From: Afipia carboxidovorans OM5
GTDB taxonomy: Bacteria; Pseudomonadota; Alphaproteobacteria; Rhizobiales; Xanthobacteraceae
Length of the DNA stretch: 64,000 nucleotides
Reading direction: 5' to 3'
NCBI RefSeq assembly: GCF_000218565.1
Contig: NC_015689.1
Location: 62,001 to 126,000, forward strand
Below are positions 33,894 through 42,409 of the stretch, in pieces. The notes under the pieces were generated by a model. It was not told the origin of the DNA, made no database searches, and saw only the letters and a list, made by a program, of their open reading frames with translations. The position numbers and the translations under genes are program-made. Positions within the stretch are counted from its first letter, which is position 1. Each line of letters opens with the position of its first letter.

Positions 33894-35069
33894 GCTAAAC
33901 GATCATCAGGACAGCCGGGATGTCGTCGACGATGCGCCTTCCTCGCTGTTGAGACCGCGCCGCTCGTAGGGGCGCTGGTCACGCAGGATCTGGAAGGCGA
34001 TCGTCAAAAGCTTGCGCGCGATTGCGACACGCGCCTTATTCGCTCCTCTGAACTTCAGGTGTTCATATTGGGCTCGAAGCTGCGGATCGGTGGCGACGGC
34101 TGGTGCGACCGCCTCCACGAAGGCCCAGCGCAGCCACTTGTTGCCCTGCTTGATGATCCCGCCGTGATAGGTCTTGCCCCCGCTCGAATAGGTCGAGGGA
34201 ACAAGACCCGCATAGGCGGCCAGCTTCTTCGACGTGCGGAAGCGGCGGATGTCGTCGATCTCGGCGTCGATCAGCCTTGCGAAGAACTCACCGATGCCGG
34301 GGATCGTCTTCAGGAGCTTCACATTGCTGTTGGTCTTCGTCATCGCCCGGATGGTGGCTTCCGACTGCTTGATCCGCACGTCGATGTCGCCGATGAAGTC
34401 GAGACCGCGATCGATCTGGATGCGGTCGATGTCCGAGACATGGAGTGCGGCGAACTGCTGGCGTCCGGCCTTGCCGAACAGGTCACCCAGCTTTTTTAGC
34501 TGTGCCGTCTGCTCTGGATAGCGGTCGAACACCGTCACGATCCGGTTCTTCACCATCGTGCGAAGCCGCACGTAGAACATCCGTTCGCGAAGGGCGATGC
34601 GAAGCTCCCGTGCCTTCTCTCCCGGCGCCCAGGCTTGTGGAACCAGATCAGCCCGCAACAGATGGGCCAGAACCGTCGCGTCGATCTTGTCCGTCTTGAT
34701 CTTCGCGTCGGCGATCGCCTTGACCTTCAAGGGGTGGGCGAGAACGACATCATCACAGATGTCGTCGAGCCAATCATACATCACCATCCAGTTGCGGGTC
34801 GCTTCCACGACCGCATGGCTGTTCTCCCTGTACCGCTCCAGAAACGAACCGAGCGACTGGCGATCGTTTTTCACCCGCCCGGAGCGTAGCGTCTTCCCGG
34901 CCGTGTCCTGAACGACCAGATGGCTGTAGCTTTTGTGGTAATCGACGCCAATGTGATAATCATAGGATGCAGTCACGCTTTGTCTCCCTTCATTGAGTTC
35001 CGCAAAACCCAAGTAAGGTAGGCCAAACGGCGCAAAGCGTGACTGTCCCAAAGTCATCTGCATCTCAGT
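33894..35069 (-). mobile_element. IS110-family insertion sequence, about 1,176 bp
   Basis: Boundaries are inferred from the reading frame of the interrupted gene: excision with one C retained restores 88 codons. The element carries a single DEDD transposase gene and no terminal inverted repeats, as usual for IS110. Only 12 bp lie after the transposase and 93 bp before it. In IS110 elements the non-coding end can encode the bridge RNA that guides target choice; the 34977-35069 segment is where it should be sought. Confidence 0.78.
33906..34976 (-). CDS. IS110-family DEDD transposase/recombinase
   Basis: A 356-aa recombinase. The N-terminal RuvC-like DEDD domain shows IGVDYHKSYSHLVV, HAVVEATRNWMVMYDWL and KTDKIDATVLAHLLRAD. 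The C-terminal domain has the transposase_20 motif LLKTIPGIGEFFARLIDAEI and the YAGLVPSTYSSGGKTYHGGI region with the conserved serine. I chose the GTG at 34976 (VTASYDYHIG), which has GGGAG 7 nt upstream; an ATG at 35063 would add 29 residues without family similarity. Confidence 0.93.
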   Translation of the reverse strand: MTASYDYHIGVDYHKSYSHLVVQDTAGKTLRSGRVKNDRQSLGSFLERYRENSHAVVEATRNWMVMYDWLDDICDDVVLAHPLKVKAIADAKIKTDKIDATVLAHLLRADLVPQAWAPGEKARELRIALRERMFYVRLRTMVKNRIVTVFDRYPEQTAQLKKLGDLFGKAGRQQFAALHVSDIDRIQIDRGLDFIGDIDVRIKQSEATIRAMTKTNSNVKLLKTIPGIGEFFARLIDAEIDDIRRFRTSKKLAAYAGLVPSTYSSGGKTYHGGIIKQGNKWLRWAFVEAVAPAVATDPQLRAQYEHLKFRGANKARVAIARKLLTIAFQILRDQRPYERRGLNSEEGASSTTSRLS

Positions 35070-35264
35070 GAATCGTTCTCTCAGTGGAAGGGCGAGGCTC
35101 TTTCATGCCACCTCCTTTCCCATTATCCACATAATCCGGCGCAATATAGCGTCAGAAAATGTGGAAAGCAAGGGGTTGGAAGCAGGGGGAACGGTCCTCG
35201 CAGAGCGTTCGGGCCGGCGACGCAGTCTCAACCGCCGCCTCCGCGATCCCGGCCGCGGCGCCCG

Positions 35265-35289
35265 GCGCAGGGCTCAAGAGCCCCGCTTG
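35265..35289 (+). repeat. Dispersed leader repeat, copy 1
   Basis: GCGCAGGGCTCAAGAGCCCC followed by GCTTG. A copy with one T and one C fewer lies at 39602-39624. Both stand 140-165 bp upstream of an element gene start, inside unusually long GC-rich leaders. GGGCTCAAGAGCCC can form a hairpin. The rest of 35107-35427 holds no gene. Confidence 0.5.
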
Positions 35290-35427
35290 GGCGGCCGGGC
35301 AGGGATGCTCGCCCGCGGTTGCGCCGGCCGCTCGCGCCCTGCGGTCGGGGCAGGGGTCTCCGGAAAGGAGACGAGAAAGGGCCGCCCGGAACCGCGCGGT
35401 CCGCAACCCTGCAATGGAGAAAATCCG

Positions 35428-37077
35428 ATGAAACTGATGAAAGTTGATCCACGCGCGCTCAACGAGAATCCCGACCCGACGCGCCGCACCAAGTCCTCGC
35501 CGCAGAGTGACGCGTTACTGCTCGCGACCATCAAGGCCGTGGGCATCATCCAGCCACCGATCGTGACCGCTCAGCGCGGCCGCGGCAACGGCTTTACCAT
35601 CGAGATCGGTCATCGCCGCGTAACGCAGGCGATCGCCGCCAAACTCGATGAGATCGAGATTCTGGTCGCCGATCCCGACGAGGAGAAGGATGCGCTGCGC
35701 AGCCTGATCGAGAACGTGGCGCGGGAGGCGCTCAATCCCGTCGACCTCTGGCGTCGCATCGAGCGTCTGGTCGCGCTCGGCTGGAACGAGGAGTCGATCG
35801 GCACCGCTCTCGGTCAGTCCGTGCGTCAGATCCGCAAGCTCCGCCTGCTTGCGAACATCCTGCCCGCGATGCTCGACCATATCGCCAAAGGCGATATGCC
35901 GAGCGAGCAGCACCTGCGCACCATCGTTGCAGCCACACAGGACGAGCAGGCGCAGGTCTGGAAGAAGCACAAGCCGCGCAAGACCGATCCGCAGGTCTCA
36001 TGGAGTGATGTGGCGCGCGCACTGACGAAGGACCGCATGTATGCGCGCCATGCGAATTTCGGCGATGACCTCGCGCAGGCTTACGGGATCGTGTGGCAGG
36101 AGGACTTGTTCGCGCCCGCCGACGAGGACAGCCGATACACCAACGACGTCGAGGCGTTCCTCGGTGCGCAGCAGGAATGGATGACCGCCAATATGCCCAA
36201 GCGCAGCACGGTTATCGAGGTTACGACCTGGGGTGATCCAAAGCTGCCGCCGAAGGCCGAGCGCGTCTATGGCAAGCCGAACAAGAGCGACTGCACCGGC
36301 TGGTATCTCGACCCGCGCAACGGTTCGGTGCAGTCCATCGCATACCGGATGCAGAAGCCGAAGAAAGACAAGGCAAAGGCGAAAGGCTCCCACGCTTCCG
36401 GCTCCGACAGCACTGCGCCGGCATCGCGGCCCGATGTCACTCGACGCGGCATGGATATGATCGGCGACCTGCGGACCGATGCATTGCACGAGGCGTTCGC
36501 GCGCGCACCGATCGAGGACGACACTTTGACCGCGCTGCTCGTGCTGGCCTTCGCCGGCGGGAACGTGTCGGTCGCCTCGGGGCGTAACTCCGACCACGGT
36601 ATCCGCGCGCAGCAGGCGCGGCGACTGATCGGCGACGACGGCAGCCTCGCTTATGACCGCGAGACGCTGCAGCAGGTCGCGCGGGAGGTCCTGACGGACG
36701 TTCTGTCATGCCGTGAAAACCGTTCGAACAGCGGCGTGGTCGCGCGCGTTGCCGGCTCTGCGATCGGTGCCGATGAGTTCCTCCCCAATCTCGCGACGGA
36801 GGAATTCCTGTCCTGCCTCTCGCGCGGTGCGCTCGAGGCATCGCTGAAAGGCACGCCCGTCCTGCCGCGCCAGCGGGTGAAGGACACGCGCGCAGCGCTG
36901 GTCGCGCACTACGCCGACGGCCGCTTCGTCTATCCGGCGGCACTGTTCGCGCCGACGGCCGAGATCGTCGCGGAATGGGCTGAAGACAATGCGTTCGTCG
37001 ATGAGGACGACGATGCCGCCGACGACATCGATGCTGGCGACGACGAGCATGGCGGCTACGCCGAAGCCGCCGAGTAG
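35428..37077 (+). CDS. ParB/RepB-like nuclease-domain protein
   Basis: A 549-aa protein with an N-terminal ParB domain: LNENPDPTRRTK, then GIIQPPIVT, IEIGHRRVTQAIAAK (the GHRR phosphate motif) and SLIENVAREALNPVDLWRRIERLV. A helix-turn-helix (WNEESIGTALGQSVRQIRKLRLL) follows. The long C-terminal part is specific to mobile elements and ends in a very acidic tail (DEDDDAADDIDAGDDE). No parA gene is adjacent, so regulation or CTPase-type DNA loading rather than classic partition is possible. The ATG at 35428 has GGAG 9 nt upstream; the open frame continues far upstream without similarity. Confidence 0.85.
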   Translation: MKLMKVDPRALNENPDPTRRTKSSPQSDALLLATIKAVGIIQPPIVTAQRGRGNGFTIEIGHRRVTQAIAAKLDEIEILVADPDEEKDALRSLIENVAREALNPVDLWRRIERLVALGWNEESIGTALGQSVRQIRKLRLLANILPAMLDHIAKGDMPSEQHLRTIVAATQDEQAQVWKKHKPRKTDPQVSWSDVARALTKDRMYARHANFGDDLAQAYGIVWQEDLFAPADEDSRYTNDVEAFLGAQQEWMTANMPKRSTVIEVTTWGDPKLPPKAERVYGKPNKSDCTGWYLDPRNGSVQSIAYRMQKPKKDKAKAKGSHASGSDSTAPASRPDVTRRGMDMIGDLRTDALHEAFARAPIEDDTLTALLVLAFAGGNVSVASGRNSDHGIRAQQARRLIGDDGSLAYDRETLQQVAREVLTDVLSCRENRSNSGVVARVAGSAIGADEFLPNLATEEFLSCLSRGALEASLKGTPVLPRQRVKDTRAALVAHYADGRFVYPAALFAPTAEIVAEWAEDNAFVDEDDDAADDIDAGDDEHGGYAEAAE

Positions 37078-37102
37078 CCGCTTCCGCGATCTCAATCGTT
37101 CC

Positions 37103-37136
37103 CCGCCGCCGGCCCAGCCGGCGGCGGCTTCGTTTT
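37103..37136 (+). terminator. Rho-independent terminator after the ParB-like gene
   Basis: CCGCCGCCGGC (37103-37113) and GCCGGCGGCGG (37117-37127) form an 11-bp stem with a CCA loop, followed by CTTCGTTTT. It begins 26 bp after the stop. Confidence 0.75.
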
Positions 37137-37160
37137 CACCGTTGGAAATAGGAGGACATG

Positions 37161-37634
37161 ATGTCCGCACGATCGATCTTCGACCACGCGCCACTCGGCG
37201 CGACGATTCAGTTCTCGGACGGCACGCCACGGCCGCCTGCGCGCTTCAGAAATAAACTTGCCGCGTGGGAAAGCCGCAACAGCCGCGGGCGGCTGACCCG
37301 CAAGCAGAATGAGAAATGCGTCGGCAACACCGTGCTGCCAGCGAACTTCACGCTGCATGAAGCCGACCATGGCGGCGGCGGTGTCGTCGTCCTGCGCGTG
37401 TATCGCACCTTTTCGGTCGACAGCGAGTTGACCTTTCGCGTCATCGAGCAGCCTGCGATCGGCTCTGTCCGTGTGTTCAGCCGTGCGGGCGAGAGCGGCG
37501 AACTCGTTTACCTCGCGTGCGATCGCGAGGATGCCGAAACATGGCTCAAGAGCCATGGCTATCCCGACGCGGTCCTGGACGAGGTCGTCGGCGACGATCC
37601 CGCGACGGCATCGAGCGAAGGGAGGGCGGCATGA
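37161..37634 (+). CDS. Conserved hypothetical protein, first gene of a small-gene operon
   Basis: A 157-aa protein, MSARSIFDHAPLGATIQFSD, with basic N-terminal half (RFRNKLAAWESRN) and an Asp/Glu-rich end. No domain is recognised. AGGAGG ends 5 nt before the second of two adjacent ATGs, so 37161 is preferred to 37158. Its stop overlaps the next start (ATGA at 37631-37634). Confidence 0.7.
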   Translation: MSARSIFDHAPLGATIQFSDGTPRPPARFRNKLAAWESRNSRGRLTRKQNEKCVGNTVLPANFTLHEADHGGGGVVVLRVYRTFSVDSELTFRVIEQPAIGSVRVFSRAGESGELVYLACDREDAETWLKSHGYPDAVLDEVVGDDPATASSEGRAA

Positions 37635-38506
37635 CGCAACGCACCCCCGATCCGATCAGCCCTACAACCCCCGATTCGCCGGGGGTTTTGTTTGCCCGGA
37701 CCCGCGAAGATTTTCTCGCTGCCAGGATCGGCGACTATGCCTTCGCGATGCTGCCGGGCCACAGCGGCCGTTATTACTTCGCATCGGCCTGGCTGCTGTA
37801 CAAGCCGATGGAAGAATGGGCGCACGCTGACTTCTATAGCCGAAGCGGCGAGGTCGCCGACGAAGCCGCCTTCCGCGCGCGCGTCGCGGAAAGTGCCGAG
37901 CATCTGAGGCAACGCGCGGCACTTGGCCGTCGCGAAATACACTCCACGGCGAACACGCCGTGGGGTGCCTCGCAGGGTGCGACGGTCTATGCCGACGGCG
38001 TCGTCTGTCATTCGACAGCCGGTCACGGCGGCTTCCATCTCGATGCGGCCCACAATGCGAAGGTACACCCTGCACTTCGCACAAGAGGCGGCTGGTACGA
38101 GGAAGATTCCGCCTGGGCCGCCGTCGCCCAGGCGTTTCCGGAGCTGTTCACGGACTACGAACGCCACCATGCCGAGCAGACCATTCGCGACTGGTATCCG
38201 GACGTTTGGGAAGCGATCCATGGCCGCTCGCTTCTGCCGGGCGAATCTCACGAGAAGGATCGCCGCACGTTCGAGCGTGACCATGCCGCGGACTGGATTG
38301 TCGTTTCCGCGATCACATCCGAGCACCGAAAAGGGTTCGTCGAGGTCGTCGCCACGCTGGGCGGCAAACGCGGTCCGGGTACTGAGGAGCGCCGCTTTCT
38401 CGTTCCCGCGGACGAATATCAGGTCGGCCGCTTCGGCTTCGTCATCGATGAGACTCGGCACTCTCTCTATGGCGGTCTGTCGAGCTTTGTCGGCTGGCAA
38501 CCATAG
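37631..38506 (+). CDS. Conserved hypothetical protein
   Basis: A 291-aa soluble protein: MTQRTPDPISPTTPDSPGVL, then a region with TPWGASQGATVYADGVVCHS and a conserved-looking HGGFHLD...HPALRTRGGWYEEDSAWA segment, and a C-terminal VPADEYQVGRFGFVID. The pattern of Trp, His and Gly suggests a folded globular domain, but I do not recognise the family. It overlaps the gene before by 4 nt; a longer frame from 37517 lies inside that gene. AGGAGG for the next gene directly follows its stop. Confidence 0.72.
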   Translation: MTQRTPDPISPTTPDSPGVLFARTREDFLAARIGDYAFAMLPGHSGRYYFASAWLLYKPMEEWAHADFYSRSGEVADEAAFRARVAESAEHLRQRAALGRREIHSTANTPWGASQGATVYADGVVCHSTAGHGGFHLDAAHNAKVHPALRTRGGWYEEDSAWAAVAQAFPELFTDYERHHAEQTIRDWYPDVWEAIHGRSLLPGESHEKDRRTFERDHAADWIVVSAITSEHRKGFVEVVATLGGKRGPGTEERRFLVPADEYQVGRFGFVIDETRHSLYGGLSSFVGWQP

Positions 38507-38515
38507 GAGGCGGCG

Positions 38516-38713
38516 ATGCCATGGAAAATCATCGCCGCTGCGTTCGGCTGGAAGCCGGCACGCGATGACCACAATAACCAGCTCGTGGTGTGGCACCCGA
38601 GATTACGCCGGCATTTTACCGGCGCGGATTGCTGGAAGCGCGCAGTTCTGCTCTCGATCCGTGCACCCGCATCGCAAAGCCTCTCTCGCTCGCGAAAGGA
38701 GCCATTGCGATGA
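38516..38713 (+). CDS. Small hypothetical protein (65 aa)
   Basis: MPWKIIAAAFGWKPARDDHN, basic, with one short hydrophobic start. AGGAGG lies 6 nt before the ATG and the stop overlaps the following start as ATGA, so it fits the coupled gene string. No family recognised. Confidence 0.5.
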   Translation: MPWKIIAAAFGWKPARDDHNNQLVVWHPRLRRHFTGADCWKRAVLLSIRAPASQSLSRSRKEPLR

Positions 38714-38961
38714 CAACTTATCTTGTCGCGGTGCGTCTTCTTATCGAGGCGAACACTGATCCAGAGGGCGAGGTTGCCGATGTGCTGCACGGCATCCTCA
38801 CCGAGAACATGCGGAAATACGCCGGTCCGCAGTCATCGCTGATCGACTGGGCTATCGCCGCCGGAAATTTTTCGGAATCGATCGCGCCCGTCGTGACGTC
38901 CGGCGATTACGAGCCCAACGAAACCGCATTCCCTTCATGGCCGGCGGAGCGGCGGCCATGA
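38710..38961 (+). CDS. Small hypothetical protein (83 aa)
   Basis: MTTYLVAVRLLIEANTDPEG, then VADVLHGILTENMRKYAGP and a region rich in acidic residues. The size and the initial beta-strand/helix pattern suggest a small alpha-beta fold; no family recognised. AAGGAG stands 9 nt upstream. Both ends overlap neighbours as ATGA. Confidence 0.62.
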   Translation: MTTYLVAVRLLIEANTDPEGEVADVLHGILTENMRKYAGPQSSLIDWAIAAGNFSESIAPVVTSGDYEPNETAFPSWPAERRP

Positions 38962-39287
38962 CATGTCCGACTGACATCGGCGTCTTGCTGTCTCGGATTG
39001 CGGACGCGCGTTGCGGCACGCAACGTCAACTCGGCGTGATCGAGCGGCAGATCGCCAAACGCGCGGAGCGAATGACGATCACGGCGCGCGTGCAACGACG
39101 GCGCGGCCGGCGCGGCGCGCACGCCTGGACCGGTGTCGACGAATGTGCCTATCAGGCCTTAGTCGCCGACCTGACGCTCGCGCGGCATTCGGAGATCGAC
39201 GCGCTGACAGGCCAGCTCGCCCGGGAGGATGCCGCCCTGACGGCATTGCGCGTCAGGTGCACGACCCGCGCCGTCGCCGATCCTTGA
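38958..39287 (+). CDS. Small basic hypothetical protein (109 aa)
   Basis: MTCPTDIGVLLSRIADARCG followed by an Arg-rich helix (IERQIAKRAERMTITARVQRRRGRRGAHAW). It is predicted to be helical and could bind nucleic acid, but this is only composition. It is the last gene of the coupled string that starts at 37161. Confidence 0.6.
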   Translation: MTCPTDIGVLLSRIADARCGTQRQLGVIERQIAKRAERMTITARVQRRRGRRGAHAWTGVDECAYQALVADLTLARHSEIDALTGQLAREDAALTALRVRCTTRAVADP

Positions 39288-39765
39288 CTCCCGCCGGCGC
39301 GCTTCGCCTGCGCGCGAGAATCTTGTGGTCGCGGCATCTCGCCCGGGCCGAGCTTGTGAGCGACGCTGCCACAGTGGCCTCGCGAGCGGCTCCCATCGGT
39401 GTCTTTCCAGAACGAGCGGACGGGTCGCTGCATCGGGCGGGCTCCGCGGTCCGGTCACGTCCTGTCCGGTATCGCCGGCGTGGCCCGTACCCTGTCGGGC
39501 CCCCTCGGGTTTGTTGCGGTCTACGCCGCCGGCGGTCCGATTCAAGGCCAAGTCGCAAGCGACCGGAGACCGCCGATCTCGGCAAGGCCCAGTCGCGGCC
39601 TGCGCAGGGCAAGAGCCCCGCTTGTCCGCAACCGGACCTCGCTCGCCTGGCAGTCGCCGGACCTTGAACCGGCCCTCACTCCGGCGGCGTCGGGCGACCG
39701 CACCCGAAGGGGGGTCCGGCAGGTGCCGGATTGAACCCGACGGCGAACCAGGAAAGGACTTCTCC
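39288..39765. other. Long GC-rich leader with a dispersed repeat
   Basis: About 480 bp without a supported gene. It contains the second copy of the leader repeat (39602-39624, GCGCAGGGCAAGAGCCCCGC then TTG). Open frames in this stretch are GC-driven and lack motifs. Confidence 0.5.
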
Positions 39766-40353
39766 ATGACCAAGACCGCTCGCGCCGCCCGCCCTAGCGC
39801 CCGCGTTATCCCGCTCCGCCGCGGCACTACCCTCGAAATGGTCCGGCTCGCCAGCCCGGATGCTGCCCAGGCCACCCGCATCGCCGAAAGCTTCGGCCTC
39901 GCGGTTCTCGATAGCGACGGCATCCGCGATCTGCACGAGAGGCTCATCGTCGAGACCGCAGACGCACTCAAGGAAGGTCTCAGCGAACGCGCCATGCAGA
40001 TCCACCTTCAGCGCATCGTCGGGTCGTATGTCGGCTCGGCCCATGGCGCTGGCCAGTTCTACAGCCGCGCCGTCACCGAGGCGCGCGAGGCGACGGCGAG
40101 ACTCGCCAACGATGCACGTGACGAAGACCTCGACGGTCCTGTCGGCTTCGATTCCGCGGCGCAGCGCAAGCGCGAGTTTGCCGCCGAGGTCGCCATTCAA
40201 GCCCACGCTCTTCGCATGGCGGCCGAGGGCGCTGTCGTAGCCTACGAGCATGTCGTGGGCGAGAGCTGGAAGCCGTTCGAGCGTCAGTCCGAGCACGTCG
40301 GCGAGACCGTCAGCCGCAAGGCCGCCGAACTCCAGATGGCGGCGTTCGGTTGA
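39766..40353 (+). CDS. Conserved hypothetical protein (195 aa)
   Basis: Predicted mostly helical protein, MTKTARAARPSARVIPLRRG, with ALKEGLSERAMQIHLQRIVGSYVGSAHGAGQFYS and ending SRKAAELQMAAFG. No membrane segment or known catalytic motif. It is a single gene with its own long leader and double hairpin terminator, so it is probably expressed alone. GGAAAGGA lies about 9 nt before the ATG. Confidence 0.68.
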   Translation: MTKTARAARPSARVIPLRRGTTLEMVRLASPDAAQATRIAESFGLAVLDSDGIRDLHERLIVETADALKEGLSERAMQIHLQRIVGSYVGSAHGAGQFYSRAVTEAREATARLANDARDEDLDGPVGFDSAAQRKREFAAEVAIQAHALRMAAEGAVVAYEHVVGESWKPFERQSEHVGETVSRKAAELQMAAFG

Positions 40354-40359
40354 CGTCGC

Positions 40360-40430
40360 TGGCGGGGCTTCGGCCCCGCCACTCGCTTCTCTCGATCTGA
40401 CAAGGCCGCTCCAAAAGAGCGGCCTTGTTT
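40360..40430. terminator. Two consecutive terminator hairpins between convergent genes
   Basis: TGGCGGGGC-TTCG-GCCCCGCCA (40360-40381) has a stable UUCG loop. CAAGGCCGCTC-CAAAA-GAGCGGCCTTG (40401-40427) has an 11-bp stem followed by TTT. They separate the hypothetical gene from dnaB on the other strand and can serve both directions. Confidence 0.8.
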
Positions 40431-40457
40431 CATGTCGGCTTTCCCGTCGGACGGTTC

Positions 40458-41924
40458 TCAACCGCGCTCGTCCGCCAAATCTGCAAAACGCGTGAACTCA
40501 CCCTGAAACGACAGCAGCACCGTGCCCGTCGGCCCGTGACGCTGCTTGCTGATGATGATCTCCGCCTTGCCGCGCGCAGCGTCGAGCTCAGCCTCCCATT
40601 TCACATGATCCTCAGTGCCCGCACGAGGCTCCTTATTCTTCAGGTAATATTCCTCACGGAATACAAACAGGACGACGTCAGCATCCTGTTCGATCGAGCC
40701 CGATTCTCGGAGATCTGAAAGTTGTGGCCGCTTTTCGTCGCGGTTTTCGACGAGCCGCGATAACTGCGAGAGTGCAATGATCGGAACGTTAAGCTCCTTT
40801 GCCAAAGCCTTTAATCCGGTCGTGATCTCTGTGACCTCTTGGACGCGGTTTTGTGCCGCACGTTGAGAGCGGCCCTGCATCAACTGGATGTAATCGACCA
40901 CGACAAGGTCAAGACCGCGCTGGCGCTTTAGCCGGCGTGCGCGGGCGGCCAACTGGCTGACCGTGAGCGCGCCGGTCTGATCGACGTAGAGCGGCAGTTG
41001 CCGCATGTTCCGCCGGCGTTCGACGAGCCGCTCGAAGTCGCCTTCGTCAATGGCTCCGCGGCGAATCCGCGACGACGACACCTCCGCTTGCTCGGATATC
41101 ACGCGCGTCGCGAGTTGTTCCGAAGACATTTCCATCGAAAAGAAGGCCACAATGCCGCCGGCGGCGGCCTTGCCGGAAGTATCAGTCGGGGGCTCATAAG
41201 CGCGGGCGACGTTGAACGCGACATCCGTCGCAAGCGATGTCTTGCCCATTCCCGGGCGACCCGCGATGATGATGAGATCGGATGGCTGCAAGCCGCCCAT
41301 CTTTGCGTCGAGGTCTTTCAGTCCGGTCGGTAGCCCGGATAACTGCCCGTCGCTCTGATAGGCCTGTGCCGCGCGCTCGATCGCGTGATCGAGCGCGGTA
41401 TCGAAGCTTTCGAATCCGCCCCCGAAACGTCCGGTCTCCGCGACCTCGTAAAGACGTTGCTCCGCGAGCTCGATCTGATCTGTCGGCGCGGAATCGACGG
41501 CCGCATCGAAGGCGGCGCTACGCAGGTCTTCCGCGATATTGATGAGCTCACGCCGGATTGCGAGGTCGTAGATGGTGCGGCCATAATCTACCGCATTGAT
41601 GGCTGTCGTCGCTTCGGCCGCAAGGCGGGCGAGATATTGCGACGCCGACAGCCCGGCGACGTTCAGGCCGCCGGGAAGGAAGGTCTTGACGATGATCGGG
41701 CTTGCCACTTTGTTGGCGCTGACGAGACCCGACATAATGTCAAAGATCGTGCCATGAAGCGGCTCGAAGAAGTGATCCGATCGCAAAAAGTCCGACACAC
41801 GAAAGAGTGCGGCGTTGTTGATCAGAATCGCGCCGAGCAGCGCTTGTTCCGCTTCGATGTTATGCGGCAGGGTCGGAATTGATGGCGTTGCTGCGAGCTC
41901 GAATCTGTGTGCGGCCTGGTTCAT
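40458..41924 (-). CDS. dnaB: Replicative DNA helicase DnaB
   Basis: A 488-aa hexameric 5'-3' helicase of the RecA fold. The N-terminal domain contains PHNIEAEQALLGAILINN and the primase-contact helices. The C-terminal domain has Walker A AGRPGMGKTSLA, FSMEMSSEQLATR, the Walker B-like LDLVVVDYIQLMQG, and the DnaB motif VPIIALSQLSR...DLRESGSIEQDADVV. Start at 41924 (MNQAAHRFELA) matches family starts; an in-frame ATG at 42026 adds unrelated residues. As a second DnaB carried on the element, it may support the element's own replication after transfer. Confidence 0.95.
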   Translation of the reverse strand: MNQAAHRFELAATPSIPTLPHNIEAEQALLGAILINNAALFRVSDFLRSDHFFEPLHGTIFDIMSGLVSANKVASPIIVKTFLPGGLNVAGLSASQYLARLAAEATTAINAVDYGRTIYDLAIRRELINIAEDLRSAAFDAAVDSAPTDQIELAEQRLYEVAETGRFGGGFESFDTALDHAIERAAQAYQSDGQLSGLPTGLKDLDAKMGGLQPSDLIIIAGRPGMGKTSLATDVAFNVARAYEPPTDTSGKAAAGGIVAFFSMEMSSEQLATRVISEQAEVSSSRIRRGAIDEGDFERLVERRRNMRQLPLYVDQTGALTVSQLAARARRLKRQRGLDLVVVDYIQLMQGRSQRAAQNRVQEVTEITTGLKALAKELNVPIIALSQLSRLVENRDEKRPQLSDLRESGSIEQDADVVLFVFREEYYLKNKEPRAGTEDHVKWEAELDAARGKAEIIISKQRHGPTGTVLLSFQGEFTRFADLADERG

Positions 41925-42409
41925 CTGAGATGGTCCCCGTTCTGCCGGGATTCGAAACGAAAGCAGCGATCCGTCCGAATCGCGTCGAACCGGCACAAGA
42001 ATAGCCCCGCGCGAGATCAGCCGCACGATGAAGTGCGGAATTCGGGGGATCGGGACTAAAGAAAGAAGCCCTTGCGCGCTGTGCGAATCGCGCTGCGGCT
42101 CCGATGTCGTCGATCGCTATCCGGCTACTCGCAGTGCATCGCGTCTGTCGCCCGGATGAGAAGTCCCGTCAAAATGCAGAACCGAAAATAGCAGAATCGG
42201 TCGGCCCAGCGGCCCCTCCGGTTCACGGTCCTGCGCCGGGCCGGCGGCCTGCGCAACGGCGTCGCCGTCCTTCGCTGCGCTTCGGCCCTTGGCCTCATTG
42301 AACTGTGCTCGCTCGATGGCCATGCCGGCGGGTGCGCGGTCCTTGTGCCCGGCGGCGGACCCCGGAAGGGGCCGCGATGGGCGCGGCCTCCGAAACGGAG
42401 GTCCTCACA
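41925..42409. other. Divergent promoter region between dnaB and ardC
   Basis: About 485 bp with no supported gene. It must hold the promoters of both genes. A half-site CCCGTCAAAA (about 42165-42174) resembles half of the 18-bp palindrome found near oriT. The stretch before ardC is a GC-rich leader like those before the other element genes. Confidence 0.4.

Larger units (their letters stand above)
33664..35106 (-). pseudogene. Small gene split by the IS110 element
   Basis: On the minus strand a strong ribosome site (GGAAAGGAGGTGGC) precedes ATG at 35106 and 12 codons, MKEPRPSTERTI. The frame meets the IS at 35070. Beyond the IS, from 33893, the frame resumes as RTWQAWVALLKENGKPGAER and runs to TAA at 33664. 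Joining 35106-35070 to 33893-33664 gives 267 nt, an uninterrupted 88-codon gene. It lies 38 bp upstream of the antitoxin gene in the same direction, so it probably belonged to the same operon. The protein is basic and Gln/Arg-rich; no family is recognised. Confidence 0.75.
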
